From Nothopassalora personata (taxonomy: Eukaryota > Ascomycota > Dothideomycetes > Mycosphaerellales > Mycosphaerellaceae), in NCBI GenBank assembly GCA_033816765.1, contig CM066291.1:1426001-1490000 (forward strand): 64,000 bases of DNA. Reading direction: 5' to 3'. Within the stretch, counting starts at the first letter, position 1; every line of letters begins with the position of its first letter. Position numbers and translations under genes: made by a program. The notes beneath the pieces are model-generated. The model did no database searches, was not told the origin of the DNA, and saw nothing but the letters and a program-made list of their open reading frames with translations. Positions 20,801 through 34,665 of this stretch are shown here, piece after piece.

Positions 20801-21566
20801 CAGTCCGCCGAATCTTGAAGGGCGGGTGCGCGACTTCCATATGTTCAGGGTGTGGCGGCCGATTCCCCTCAGCATGATGTCCACCCAAGCGCACATATGC
20901 TGTCGATGCACCAAGCACGCTGGCTTGGATTCGTTCTGGTCGTTCGACAATCATCGACAGGGTCGTCTTGGTTGCCTTCAGTCTCGAGTATCTATGTCCA
21001 TAGCATGCATCGTGGAGTATGACGACCGTTTCAGCTTCCGAGTCTGCGCGGGAATGGCTGAGCAACTCCCTGGTGAAGTGGTCCGTTGCGATTTGAGCGG
21101 CGGTAAGCGGTATGGGCTCCTCAATCGACTCCATCGTCGACTGTGCCTCTCTAAGGCCGGAGATGAGGTTGGAGATGGACCGCTTCGGCGTTGGTCGCTC
21201 CTCTTGCTCGTCGGACGCAGCAAGCGACGAGCGCGAGCTCTTAGGCATCGGTCTAGGTGAAGATGTTGGTCTGTTCATGCTTGCAGAGCTAGACGCGCGA
21301 CGTGATGTTGCATTGTGTCGAGGGAACTCCCTGCCAATCAATGGGGATGTGGGAGGCTGCGAAGTTCGTCGCGCAAGTGGTGTTCGCAGGTTATTGGGTG
21401 TCGCGGGCGCCGAAGTGTGCGGGCTGCGTGCCTCTGAAGTGCTAGCCAAGGTCGTGGTCACTGCAATGTGTTTCGTGGCGTCGTTCACGTCGGACGTGTC
21501 GAGAGTGCTGTTATTCGCGTCTTGTCGCGCCTTCGCCTTTTGCGCGTGCCCAGATGTATTCTCCAT
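17892..21566 (-). CDS. HOS3: Hos3-type histone deacetylase
   Basis: A single exon of 1224 residues from an ATG at 21566. After a Ser/Thr/Pro-rich N-terminus (about 170 residues) comes a zinc-dependent deacetylase domain (about 178-640): ILHDACYGHRYSR, VRPPGHHCSASHPSGFC (catalytic His pair at 356-357), LDFDLHHGDGSQ (zinc ligands at about 392-400), SAGFDASEWEG and VLEGGYSD. Insertions in the domain and the HDA1-like sequence match Hos3, a fungus-specific class II enzyme relatively insensitive to trichostatin A in yeast. The long C-terminal tail (about 570 residues) is disordered and contains a Lys/Ala-rich coiled stretch around residue 960-1000. Predicted nuclear or bud-neck/septum-linked lysine deacetylase; substrates are not deducible. 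Confidence 0.93.
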   Translation of the reverse strand: MENTSGHAQKAKARQDANNSTLDTSDVNDATKHIAVTTTLASTSEARSPHTSAPATPNNLRTPLARRTSQPPTSPLIGREFPRHNATSRRASSSASMNRPTSSPRPMPKSSRSSLAASDEQEERPTPKRSISNLISGLREAQSTMESIEEPIPLTAAQIATDHFTRELLSHSRADSEAETVVILHDACYGHRYSRLKATKTTLSMIVERPERIQASVLGASTAYVRLGGHHAEGNRPPHPEHMEVAHPPFKIRRTGRAIDITSSYVTNVHGTAWMSELQDMCHSAAEKLAAGTKELSRSNVPGQPEKQQLHEGDLYLAPGSLDAFQGALGGVADAVDAVFAPETITKRAFVAVRPPGHHCSASHPSGFCWLNNVHVGIEYAAQNHGLTHAAMLDFDLHHGDGSQAITWARNSKNNEKRVNAKPNSKLNLNPDLGYYSLHDINSYPCEMGDDEKVQAASLCVETAHGQSIWNVHLRPWKTEDEFWQLYETRYSILLDKARHFLEHHAKRIRAEGKVQPKAAIFISAGFDASEWEGSGMQRHQVSVPTEFYARFTRDVVQLAQSIDGCEGRVISVLEGGYSDRALCSGVLSHLSGLCATPPLDPGTSGVKAFTDLSSQMRGLGIGISGSQALHYNTDWWSDANLTALEHKINPPPPSPAKKVRTGPRPTYATPTESFAYKVVDPQKFALNISGTMREGQTPTRPPTPPPPKVDWVVATQEMSKLLIPLDRQTKSCTAEDLAVTRTKKGRQSVVPAMSTEAAGQPRQLRNRKAKVPTYAPSAHSDESMQSRASSRAESRSSRRETIDVFPSDDVGAQQTRASRRSSAGSALNLSSGSSVDTEAPPVPQVPTTIQNGPGVMKPTPVPVPNALASKKSRAPFKPRTTTTAAAPSRPATSARAPMTSSTARAGVAVPSTLVAASDLDNLTSGMKKITLKVSDSKEEHDRKQREKLAADRSARAFKAAATRKVNAAAKKAATAVGPPPAGGAAQGSSHAIASDQLTPHPVSMAGTLGDEHGMAAPTLVPAAAAEVSLQTPGPEAVLLSCSLDQQPIRTTSVSTSMDEPQLPGSTSTLGSGSGSPMLTSDDASFPDSIVASTAPSSPPIPQDHPAPRAAKPSLHELHNVHPQVNTDSGSIATERAPLSPSKSNSNTLPVWSSTGPIPFGKVLSSTGKQPGSPPRPTWKHERAEGTSMSNGHGTGQSMLNAQNDQDGTEETKSVWDVPETPAK

Positions 21567-21891
21567 GGTTGCATTTGCTGATGTATGACAGATGGCTCTC
21601 TAGCAAGCGACTGTCGACTAATCTTAGGACAGCGGGCGCTCGGTACTGGTGGTCTTCGAGCGGGTGTTTGTTGGTGTATGTTCAAACAAAGAAGGATAGC
21701 TATAGAAGTAGTGTGTGCACAGTCGCATCCAGTATCCAGCGCACAGCCCAATGAAATCCAACTGTTGTTTAGGCGACACCAGTAATATTTGACCGCTCAG
21801 GCCTAAGTTTAGTGGACTGTGGAGAGGATGCACGCCAAAGTTACACGGGCCAATACTGTACTGTACTAGTACGTACAGTATTATCTTCCTT

Positions 21892-22281
21892 CTATGCTCT
21901 GAACAGTTTCCTCAGGCGCAGCAATGCCTTCTTGGTCTTGGTGGCAGCCAGCGAAGGCTGTGATTGATCGTAGGGATTCTCGATCCGCAATGCGTCAAAG
22001 TCGAAGTCTTCCACCGGGCGAATGCGATGCACGGGCACCTCCGCTCGCTGCGACGCGAAGTAGGCTGATCGTCGCTTGCGCCGCGGCGCTGATGATGATG
22101 ATGATGAGGCTCCCGACGAGTCAGTAGTAGAAGTAGAAGAATGCATTGCTTTGCCCGCTGCTGTTGCGTCCTGCTCGCCTCTGCCCGGCTGTCGTCGCTG
22201 CGAGAAGGCGCGCTTCAGTCCAAGTCCTGCATTGCGACTCTGTTGTGCCACGATCGATCGCTTGCTCTTCGTCCTGCGCAT
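21892..22281 (-). CDS. Small basic Ser-rich protein, unknown
   Basis: A single exon of 129 residues beginning MRRTKSKRSIVAQQSRN. The N-terminus is Arg/Lys-rich and could be a nuclear signal. A Ser/Thr-rich centre includes a six-serine run encoded by a (GAT)n microsatellite on the opposite strand (22086-22106). After an RRKRR patch, the C-terminal part (HRIRPVEDFDFDALRIENPYD... ALLRLRKLFRA) looks conserved and ends in a short amphipathic helix. It lies 325 bp upstream of, and on the same strand as, the Hos3-type gene. No family recognised. Confidence 0.6.
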   Translation of the reverse strand: MRRTKSKRSIVAQQSRNAGLGLKRAFSQRRQPGRGEQDATAAGKAMHSSTSTTDSSGASSSSSSAPRRKRRSAYFASQRAEVPVHRIRPVEDFDFDALRIENPYDQSQPSLAATKTKKALLRLRKLFRA

Positions 22282-25200
22282 CCCTGAATCGGCCTCTCCG
22301 CGATGCCTATAACGGTCGTGGACGCTGTCGAAGCGAGCGTACTGAGGTCAGTCAATAGATTACAACAGACAGCCCAATCGAGCAGAAAATGATCGTGCCC
22401 GTCTACTGCACTTGTTGATGCAGACCGGAGCAATGGCTGCGCGTACCCACAGCAGACGTCTTCTCCTCAAGTACTTGTCCATCATCACTCTGCTGAGTAG
22501 CTCAACTATCTGACTTCCAACAAAGGCTCCATCCCTGCGGTAGGTTTACTGACTTCTTCTGCCACCATACAACCCCTCCCGATGTCTCCGGCCCAACACA
22601 TGTTCGGAGGCAACTCCCTGCAAATCGCACGAACGACATCAGGCACACGCACTCGAGCACTTCACGCGACTGCCATTCGCTTGGCTCCAAGCATGGCTAT
22701 CACGCTGCAGATTCTGCGACAAGTCCTGGAACACAACGGTTGCCGCCTACTACAATACAGGCCGGACTCTTGGGCTTGGGTCGGAGGTTTCAGTGGACTG
22801 ACGAGCGTTTCTCAGCCCTACCACTCTGGTTCCTGGCCACGAAGCTTCACAGGCCCCTGAGAGACGAACGTATGATAAGGAGGCGGCCCGCAAGGATCTC
22901 GAGATCGCTGGCGCTGCTTGTTACTCACAATTGCCTGGCTTTTTCCCACCTTTAGCATCCAAGAAGGAGACAATGCCTTGCCTTAGGTATTCTTCACGTT
23001 CGGGTATACTTCGCTCGGTTCACCGTCGCCGTGAACATCACCCCATCAATGGCCTAGTACAGACGACGAGTCCAGCGGGGGCCGACATTAGCTGCTGCGT
23101 TGCTTTGATCGCCCGTTATGCAGGCTGGTTACTGACTAATCCCATTCATGGCTTGTTCGTCTGAATTCTGTTCACGTTCTCAATAGGATACCTATCGAGC
23201 GTGGCTGTATGGACTGCAATAATCATGACGGGTCCCGAACTGACTTCTCACTTCACTCGCTGCGCCCATTCTGCAACGAAGAAGTCTCGTCCGCCGAAAG
23301 AGAAATGCCAGCATTACGATTGCGACTTGAGAAAGTGTTTAGGCTTGCCCCGTGTTGTATATGCTCCAGCGTAGCCGTCAAGGCGATACAACGCAAGACA
23401 TGTGCCGACAAAGTCCTTCATCATAAAGCGCAGCCTGATCTACGGCGTAGACGCCCATAACTGACGTCACACCCATCCTGGCGAGGCGAGCAGTTGGAGG
23501 CGTCAAAACAGCTTTCAACCACCATCATGGCTTGCGTGCCCAGGCTATCGCGTCCGGCTGATCACGTGCGGCTCGCATCCCACCCAGTCCAACCATTTCA
23601 ACTACAAGATAGGTACCCCACCTTCCACTCTTGATGATTGTGGAATAGTAGAATACATCCGTACGTCGCTGTCAATGGGTTGGAAGCCTTGAGTGAGGCA
23701 GTCAGTGATATCGACATGTCTTAGCGACTCGGTTCTGATCCACGTGAGCACTAAGGTGCCATGTTCTTGCTAAAAGATGTCGCATGAAATCTTTAGGTCC
23801 ACCATATCCACATACTCCACGATGCGGACAGATCATCGACACGAGTACGCCTCTTCTTTCTCTTCCCATCTACCAGAGCCTCGCAAGAGATCCTCGGCCC
23901 CGATATGAAAACTGTCCATATCTCTGCACTCTAAGCCTTCCCTCCTCCTCGCCCAAACTCTCTTGGCAGTTCCCTCAGAACAGATGAGGCAATTATAGCA
24001 TCGTCCCTGTAGCGCAGCGTCAATTCGAATTTCAATCGTTGGCTAAGCAATGTAGAGAAATGGACCGTGTCTAATTCCTACTTCCGCACAGGGGCTTCAG
24101 GGTTGAGCGCTCGAAGACTCGAGCTGGGGTCTCTGAATTGATGGGTTCGCCGAGTGTTTTCACGGGGTTCAAGGCGAACCAGACAATGTGTGTAGATTGA
24201 TGTATTAAGAGAGATCTACGAAGTCGCGAGAAAAGCAATATATAAGCTACGAGTGAGTGCCTGAGGCAACTAGGGCCTTGGCATCCAAAGAACTGCTGAG
24301 ACAAGCATCAAGTGAGACCCTTTCTGATTTGAAGACGATGCAGATATCTCGTGCTCCTTTTCATCTTCCCTCTCTCGAATCTGTTCCGAGTTCGGCGTTC
24401 ACTTACTGTTGGCGGCACCGTGGGGAGAGATCTGAACCTGAACCTCTTCGCTCGTACTCTCCATTTTCCGGGTTTGTAGTGTGGTTCATTTTACATTGAG
24501 CTAGGTCTTCCGAGTTATACACTGACCGAAAGGTATCTATTCGGTAAGACGGGCAGTATTGAAATTACAGGCAGGCTTTCATCGATCTATAAAGACAGAT
24601 ACGTACGCAAGCCTCTGCTGTGGTACGGTTCGCCCGAGTCTAGCTGGAGTGGAGTCCTTGCAAAGCGTCACAGTTTCCCATCGATCAAGGCCAGTGAGTG
24701 TTCTCGCCAATGCTCTAAGTGCAGCAGCGTCCTAGTCTTGCAGGCGGGAAGGCTGCATATTGTCGGACTTGACCTACACCCTTAGCTTCCTGGATTAACT
24801 CACAAATGGACTCGATCCGTTGCCGATCGGCCAGCTGATGGCTTGTCCAGTAGCGAGTTCACCATCGGCTACTTTCGAGGGTCTTCTCGAGTAAATAGGA
24901 GTCTCGCCTTCATGTCGCTCTGCTTCAATGGCAGAAGATGTTAGGTTTTGAGGTAGTCCCGCTTCAGGTGTCGATATAGAGACACCTCTTGACGAGATCA
25001 AGTCTCGCAATGATCGATGTCATCGTCAAAGTGAAAGGAGGACGCAGAAGACGAAGTCGGGTCGGCTGACCTCAGTTCGGACTTTGAGATTCCGATTCGG
25101 GCCGAGCCAAGACGGTCCTTCTTGCTGCACTCATCATCATTTTCATGCTGAACGACGAGCAAATTCTCAAGCAGTCGTATATTCTCAATAGTCTCGGCTT

Positions 25201-26252
25201 GTGTGGAATTAGGAGATGGACTGCGAAGTACTTTCCAGGTCGGTTCTATGCAGGCGTCAAGTCGACTGTTCCAAGGGACATGAATCGCGTTTGGTATAGG
25301 AGATGTGATGGTGGTTGCTCGCAAGAGCAGCAGTATTCCTACAGGTCGGAACCAGGAAGCACCGCAAGATCTTCCCTTGGACCCAAATTCTGACAACATT
25401 CACCTATTTCATGGTCCCTCTGCTTAATTTACATGGACCATGGCTTCACGTGAAGTCACACAATTCATATATCTATCCTACTGTGAATCAATCACCAAGC
25501 GATTCCAACGAGCCCTATCCTCCGAGGCGCTTTATAGCGACCTCAGACCCCTTTCGATTACCACGTTGCACATCGAGCAGCCACCGTGGGTGCTACGGTC
25601 ACGGGCTCTACCACTGTTGTGCTACCACGTGGCATACTCCATAGCACCGGATCACAATCCACCTGAGCCTACCCAAAACCTTAAGCCCACCCGTGACCAC
25701 GCTAGGAGGACTTTTACCATGACCGCTCCCCACGGCAGCAGATCTTGGAGATCCGGTTCGACTACCACGTGGGCATGGCCTCTGAACGTGCGCTTTACCA
25801 TCATTGGCCTAGACAAGGAGCAGTAGCAATTCCATCTAAAGCTCAGCTAAGGACAAGCGCGACTGTGCTCCTCTTGGCACAAGTCAAATGCGGCGAATCA
25901 AGACAGATCCTGGACAAATGCGCGCCCTGAATCGTGGAAACGCATATTTACCCTCTAATGTTGATACCACGAGGGGACGGGTGCACCCTAGTCTGGCCGG
26001 AGTCACCGCCGCCGAGACTCGCTATGCTACGCCTCCGTGTCTAGTCTGTGCGTAGCGTGCGCCACTCCTTCTGGACTGCTTCCTGATCCGGCATGGTCAA
26101 GAGAGTTTCGGCCAGTCCTCATATTGTGGGCGTAGTAATGCGGCCAGATTCAGAGGTTGATGATGGGTTCGTATAAGATGCCCGGGTAGTCGTTACAACC
26201 TGACCCATAGCACGCTCCCTGAGCGACAGCTGCGACCCTAATTCCTCGGGTC
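22282..26252. other. Gene-poor stretch of about 4 kb
   Basis: No gene is recognised. Frames are short and overlapping. The only stretch with a hint of coding is minus-strand 25399-24795, where two overlapping frames of 133 and 71 codons read as Ser-rich, polar sequence (DPTSSSASSFHFDDDIDH, then SISTPEAGLPQNL); a 1-nt shift would join them. That could be a decayed gene or chance. The last 250 bp before 26253 include the promoter of the next secreted-protein gene. I see no tRNA or tandem repeat. Confidence 0.4.
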
Positions 26253-28247
26253 ATGTTCTCCGCCGTGCTCATTGCTGCCTTGACCGGCCTGGTATGCGGC
26301 AATCCAGTACCCCAAGCCACCTCAGCGAGTTCCAAGGCCGTCTGCACCAAATTACCTTACAATGTCCTTGTCCCTCTCTCCATTTATCCACCGGTGGTAT
26401 CATGGTGCTCATCACGCTTTCCGGTTGCTGATGTGTTATCAACTTCTATGGGTAAGTCGAAATTGAACGTAAACGACGTCCGCTCCACTTCTACTGACGC
26501 CCAAGCAGTCACGCCAACGACAACGTCGATAACGACCATCTGGACCACTGCTACTATTCCGACAACTTCGACAGCAGTGACAACCGTTTCTTCGACCACG
26601 ACCGTCACGACAATAACCATTGCAGCGGAGGATCAATTTGCAAAGCGTGCTGCATCTACAACTCTGGACGCGAGAGCCTCTGCCAGCTGCTCCTCGCGAT
26701 GGAAGACGGCATCGTCCATGCTCATTCAGCTCGCCAAAGCTAGTGCAGTTGCAAGCACCGCATGCTCTTGCATGATGACTGCGAAGACGAAACTTGCAAC
26801 AGTGGCAGCGGCAAGCGCTGTGACCGTGGTCTCTTCAGTCACCAGCATCACAACAACTACTTCATTCGAAGTAGTCCAGACTACACAGACTGTAGAGGTC
26901 GATGTCACTGCAAGTGCCGCCCCCCAAGCTCCTGCAGAAACTATCAGTGCAAGGGACGGTAGCAAGTTTGTCATCGTCCGAAACATCCTGTGGTCCATGC
27001 CAGACACAAATATCGTCGGCATCAATCCGCATAACAATATCGAGTCGATGGAGGCTTGCACAGAAATCTGCATGCAACAAGGCACCAAGTGCGTCGGAAC
27101 GTCCTACACACAGTCAAGTAAGACATGTCTCACGAAGAAGAAGGTCAAGTCAAACGTGCCTCCCAGTTTCGGAACGGATTCTACTATTCGCATGACGGGT
27201 CCTGCTGGAGTCAACACCCAACAACTCCAGAAGCGCAATTTCGCCGACGGCAATTTAGGAGCATGGACATCGACCTCGAGCCAGCTCGGTGGCTCGTTCA
27301 GTGTCGTCAACGGAGCTGCGTGAGTATACTAGCACCAGATGTGGTGGTGTCTTTGCTGATTCTTATCCTCTAGAAATCTCACACTGCCTCTGTCCAAATC
27401 AACAGGTACTTCGTTCAACCCGAGAGATACCGCCTACCTTCAGCAAGCAATCTCTGCAAGAGCCGGTCAGAATTTCTTCTTCCAAATCAACTACGGGTAC
27501 ACTTTGAACTTCAACTCCAGTGCAACACCATACCAGAGACAGATGGTCTCATGCAACGTGAACGTATCGACTGACAAAGATACGTTGATGAGCATCTACT
27601 ACACTTCCAGGAACGGTAATCTGAACTTTGCACAACTTCCGGCATACGCCAGCGGCATTTTGTCCGGCGACGCCAGTTACCTGCGGACAGAGTTTGTCTG
27701 CAACGGAGGCCAAGACGCTTCATTTGCGCTCAACTCCATCTCACTCAAGACTTTCGACCCGAGCACCGGGACCAACGTCATTGTTCCAGACCAGAAGCAG
27801 GTGCTCCAGAACACGCAATTCACCGACAACGGCTCGATTTCACCATGGAAGATTGTCGTCTCGAATGACCCGAACAATACTCCCACAATTTCCCCAGGTT
27901 CTATAAGATTGTGCCTTGGCCCACAGGCTCAATTTCAGCGCATCGGCACTCTATCACAGCCCGGGCTCCCTCTACTTGAGCTTGACCAGCCATATCGCGT
28001 CAAGGCGCGTGTCGATGTGGACATTCCTAACAATGCGGGTACATGCAATCTCAGCTTATTCATGAGCAACAACGTTGCTACATGGAACAGTGGAGATGTA
28101 AGTAACTCGCGGGGTTGGGATGTAGATGTCAGGCAAGACAGCATCAGAAATGACGCGACTGAGTTTGGAATGCAGGCTTTCTGCTCAAGTACTACCGTGA
28201 CAATGTGCTTGACGCTGTCAAACGTGGAGCTTATCTACAATGTTTAG
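26253..28247 (+). CDS. Large secreted PAN-like protein with C-terminal carbohydrate-binding-like domain
   Basis: Exons 26253-26451, 26509-27319 and 27374-28247 give about 627 residues. MFSAVLIAALTGLVCGNPVPQ is a signal peptide. A Cys-Ser region and a Thr-rich stretch (TTTSITTIWTTATIPTTST) follow, then a dibasic site. Around residues 215-300 comes a PAN-like segment with CTEICMQQGTKCVGTSY....KTC. From about residue 315 a KRNFADGNLGAWTSTSS start and a repeated N..F.....W....S pattern (again at QNTQFTDNGSISPWKI) suggest two beta-sandwich modules like those in fungal surface lectins. The first intron (GTAAGT at 26452, acceptor at 26505 or 26508) is 54 or 57 nt, divisible by three and without stops, so it can be retained in frame. 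Predicted secreted, glycosylated wall protein. Confidence 0.72.
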
Positions 28248-31011
<2,764 letters not shown>

Positions 31012-32633
31012 TAGAGACGAGGAATTGGCTTTTGTGACCTTGAGTCCCTTCAAATGAATGCACTGATCTTTATTCGAATGGCTAGCAGTCACGACATTGC
31101 AGAGTGCTAGTTACAAGCGAGCTGCGAAACTCGCAGCATCGTCGAGCCACCTACAAGACGAGACCTTTGCCCCCAGCCAAGAAGTCTACAATGCAGGATT
31201 CAAGCCGCAACACTGAGGGCTTCTGGGAGAATCGCAGCAAGTGTGCAGTAGGCAGCTTCAACCCTCATTGGCCAAATCTACGAAGCCCTACCCAGCGGCG
31301 ACCAAGAGGAGTGCTCTGCACACACTAGAAAGAAGCAAGGGCGAAGCGGGCAGAGCTTGAAGCCCGTCGTTTGACTCACTTCTACCACAAGCATTAGCAC
31401 GTCCTCGGCTTCTATCGTCTCTAGCGCCTTGGCGTTATGCATCTATATCATGTGGGCCCCCAATGCATCGCGCTGATCCACACAGAATGACCAGGATTCT
31501 TTCAGCCCCCCAGGAATGAAGGACGTAGCGCCAGACTCTCTGCCAGTTCGCACCATTGTCCTTACTCCAATCTAGATTCGTGCAGGCCAAAGGTCAAGTA
31601 TATACTATATACTTGCCACATGGCCGCTTGTACCGCCTTGGCTATCGCCATACTGGGGCGGACTCCACGCGATACCGTGATCGACATAGATCGACGACGT
31701 CCGCTGAACTCTGCTGAAGTCAGGTGAAGGGCTCTTGTCGGCAACATGGGCTGAGTGTGTCGTTGTGCACGCACAATGGCTTCGTCTATCGGCTGACAAT
31801 GGCATTGGCAACGCAGTATATTCAATCTTTGAACAGACGCCTCTTCGCACCACAACGATAAATCGTACGGCAGCATCTGGTAGATGGTTGACGAAGACAC
31901 AGTGAACCTTCCACAATCCTCGAGCCCAAAACAATTATCCTGAACTACCCTTTGCACGTCGAAGTCCAAGGCACACGATATAACCCATGGACATATCATC
32001 GAGACGATCGCGGTGCATAGTCCATTCTGGAGGGTACGAAGCATTCGGAACCGCTGCCATGTGCTCGGTGCGATCACCGCCAGTTCAGCTGAGTATATTA
32101 CCGGCCTATCGAGATCATCCAATCACGCACGACCAAGATACCGCTAAACGAATGCAGTATCTGCCTCGACGACGGAGGAGCACTTTCACACTGCCAAGGC
32201 AAGTAGCAGCTTTCCTTCGCAGACACGCCAGTGATGGTCAACGACCCGCATCAGCAATGATGTGCGGTCGATCCCACCGTATTATCCTCAGCATACGAGA
32301 TCATGCTGCACCTCGTGCATCACGTGCTTGTTGAGTTTGTTTGAACGTCTGTAAGCAACCGTGCCATTAGTTGGGCCAGCATCTGCAACATTCACTTCGC
32401 TCGCTGGATTATCGGACTTTCAGCTGCGGTATGCTGAAGGAACCGGAGGCCTGGACGGAGTGCTGGGTGTTGTCGACTGGGACGTTATTTGAGCGAAGAG
32501 TGCCACCGACTTTCAGGTCGCCGAGCACTTTTGGACATCTCATCAGGTAGCACAACAGCACGGCATCCAAAAACTATCGGCCAACATGCTCAGCCCACCT
32601 CAACCATTTCTCATCCCTCATTCCACATCCATC
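31012..32633. other. Intergenic, no gene recognised
   Basis: About 1.6 kb. The longest frame is on the minus strand (31562-32122, 186 codons), but it lacks an ATG at its 5' end, has no domain and shows an unusual Cys/Arg composition, so I do not call it a gene. No repeats or RNA genes seen. This gap marks the transition into the decayed island. Confidence 0.45.
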
Positions 32634-33702
32634 ATGTCTACCGAGACCATGTCCACCATAGTAGCAATGGCCACAGTCGCCCTGGCCTTCTCATCCTCCC
32701 CACTCGAGATTCGCCAGGGAGGATGCCCAGCCACTTAGGCCGACGGTGACGGCACCAAAGAGTGCTACTCTGCCAACAACGGCTACTACACCAACGATGC
32801 CTGCACCCAGCTCGCCACCAGCTACTGTGCCTACGGATCCCTGCAGCCAGACGCCTGCACCGTCAACAAGGGCGACTACGGCTGCCTCAGCGCAAGCGAT
32901 CTTCCCGGAAAGTACTACGGCAAAGTCATTGATACCCCATCGCCTGATGTTCAGGTCCTCTTCACCTAGGACCAGTCCTGCCCACCATCCGGCCCAGGAG
33001 CTGTATCCGCCTCTCTCATCGACAACTAGTCCTGCGTCATGATCAACATACCCAACAACATCCCGGGAACGTGTCTTCCCAGCTGGAGGCGCCGTAGTTG
33101 CCCGCGGTGGTCTGAACGTTACCAAGCCAGTTAAACGCGGCAACACCAAGTGCTCCGGCTCCAACGTCAAGTCTCAGTAGAGCAGCGAGTCGATAAGTGT
33201 TCAGGTTTCCACCATCGTGGACTGTATCAACGGCGACGATTCTGAATGCAAGATCACCACAGGCTCTGAGCACACTAAGTCTGTTACGAGTCAATACTCC
33301 CTGACCCCTTGTGGTATTATCGAGGATATCTCTGAGGCCAGTGCCACTTTCGGCATGAACTACACTGACGCTTCGACCACTTTGCTTCAAAGGGGGGGGG
33401 GGGGCTTCTCCGTCGCTGCTGGGCACCAGGGATACCTATCTGCTTTCTCTGCTGCCACGCTGTTTTCTGGAAATTATACTGGCTGTGACCAGGGTGATGC
33501 TGAGCAGGATGGCCAGGGTCTTGCTATCAAGACTAACGACTTCACCTACGTTGTGGTCAACACTGGTGCTTGGATGACTATGGTCCGGAGGAGAAGTGGT
33601 TTCCACTCGTCGGAAGGGTGGAGACCGTGGATTATGGACGCCATGTTGATTGTTTGTGGCAATGCGAAATTTTCTGTTGCTGATCGAATGGTGCGAAGCT
33701 GA
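32634..33702 (+). pseudogene. Secreted-protein pseudogene with four TAG stops
   Basis: An ATG at 32634 opens a signal-peptide-like start (MSTETMSTIVAMATVALAFSS). The same frame reads KECYSANNGYYTNDACTQL and KGDYGCLSASDLPGKYYGK but is cut by TAG at 32736, 32967 and 33027. A +1 shift near 33075 moves to the frame GGAVVARGGLNVTKP, with a fourth TAG at 33178, then CINGDDSECKITTG, TPCGIIEDISEASATFGMNY and SVAAGHQGYLSAFS to the end. Codons are strongly C-ending, unlike the neighbours, suggesting a formerly well-expressed gene or a transferred one. All four nonsense codons are TAG and would be Gln if reverted to CAG. A run of about 12 G at 33391 sits in frame. Family not recognised; a Cys-containing secreted protein of about 350 residues is inferred. 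Confidence 0.75.
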
Positions 33703-33720
33703 GATGGCTTGCGAGATAGC

Positions 33721-34515
33721 TCAAGAATGACAATACGCTTTGACGGATGACCTGTGCTCGTGCCCCAGTGCCCGAGATGCGATGTATTCCAAGGTCTCGG
33801 GATCCGGAAGGATTCGTTCGTTCGTCTTCGCGTGGAAGTGGCGCTGCGTAGCACGGTCCTCCAGGAGAGCAGCATATCCAGAGCCAAATGTTGTGCCAAG
33901 AACATAAATCTCATCATCTTCGTAAGACTTTTCTCGATCTGGACTTCCAGGCAAGCCGATAAAGCAAGTCTCCAATGTAGCCTCCAGCTTAATGTTGGAA
34001 AGAAACGTCACGAACATCAGTCTGACGTATCCGCGTGCGAAGTATTGGCGTCCAGTCAGTAGTTTACGTCGCTATCTTTTACGTATATCGTGGCAAGTGT
34101 GAACTTCTAGTCCTTGCTCCTCCAGCTCAATCTGAGCTTGTATGACCTGAGCTGGAGCATTGGCAATGCGGTCTCCGTCAACTCGGCCACTACAATTTAG
34201 CAAGCGTACAGCGCGGCCTCGCAGATCAGGGTCTCGAAATCCGTGCCCAGTGAAAGCGATAATGTCGATCAGGCCGTCGTCAATGCCGAAATAACGAATC
34301 TGTATGATTGGAGTCTGTTGAAGAGGGACCTTGAACGCGAGATATTGCCCATGTTTGCCAGCTTTGGAATGGCCGTGATACCCTGGGGGCGTTCTTGGCA
34401 TGCGCAGGTTCCAGACTCCGGAGCAAATTACACAGCATCGGAAGGAGACCGGAAGTCTTCCTTTTGGCGGAGATCGAAATGAGGACGAGAAACGAGTCTC
34501 GGAGGTAGTCTTCAA
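33721..34515 (-). pseudogene. Uncharacterised protein gene broken by one TAG
   Basis: A single minus-strand frame is open from 34515 to 33721 except for one TAG (34072-34074). Before it the protein reads RYFGIDDGLIDIIAFTGHGF, GRAVRLLNCSGRVDGDRI and AQVIQAQIELEEQGLEVHT. After it, RRKLLTGRQYFARGYVRLMF, YEDDEIYVLGTTFGSGYAAL and ILPDPETLEYIASRALGHEH follow smoothly. The text on both sides has the look of the C-terminal part of the 2EXR/F-box-like proteins that fungi carry in many copies, but I cannot name a family with certainty. The first 60 or so residues look out of frame, so a second break near 34330 is likely. It lies head-to-head with the 2EXR-like fragment on the plus strand. Confidence 0.55.
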
Positions 34516-34544
34516 GATTGCAAGGCGCCATGGTACCCAAATAA

Positions 34545-34664
34545 GAACGATGTTACTTTTTTACCACCCAAATCCAACAACCATCGCTCTTCCTGGCTCT
34601 CCCCAGAGAGCTTCGAAACATCATCTACCACCTGACCCTGTTGCCAGTTATGCAGCGGGGGTAA
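34545..34664 (+). pseudogene. 2EXR/F-box-like fragment interrupted by an LTR
   Basis: The plus-strand frame open from 34545 contains QPSLFLALPRELRNIIYHLT followed by LLPVM, the helix-turn typical of fungal F-box-like 2EXR domains (LPxELRNxIY). It has no Met and ends in TAA two bases before an LTR boundary at 34666. The rest of the domain protein is missing, which fits disruption by the Copia element. A GTAAG at 34661-34665 could be either a splice donor of the original gene or part of the insertion-site duplication. Confidence 0.5.
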
Positions 34665-34665
34665 G

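Noticed and set aside
24795..25399. Possible Ser-rich minus-strand gene
   Set aside because: Needs a frameshift, lacks a start and shows no family. Mentioned only in the gap description.
26384..26636. Val-rich antisense frames opposite the Thr-rich segment
   Set aside because: They arise from ACN/ACC threonine codons read on the other strand, not from an independent gene.
31562..32122. 186-codon minus-strand open frame
   Set aside because: No ATG at its 5' end, no domain or signal, odd Cys/Arg-rich composition, and overlapping frames on the other strand.
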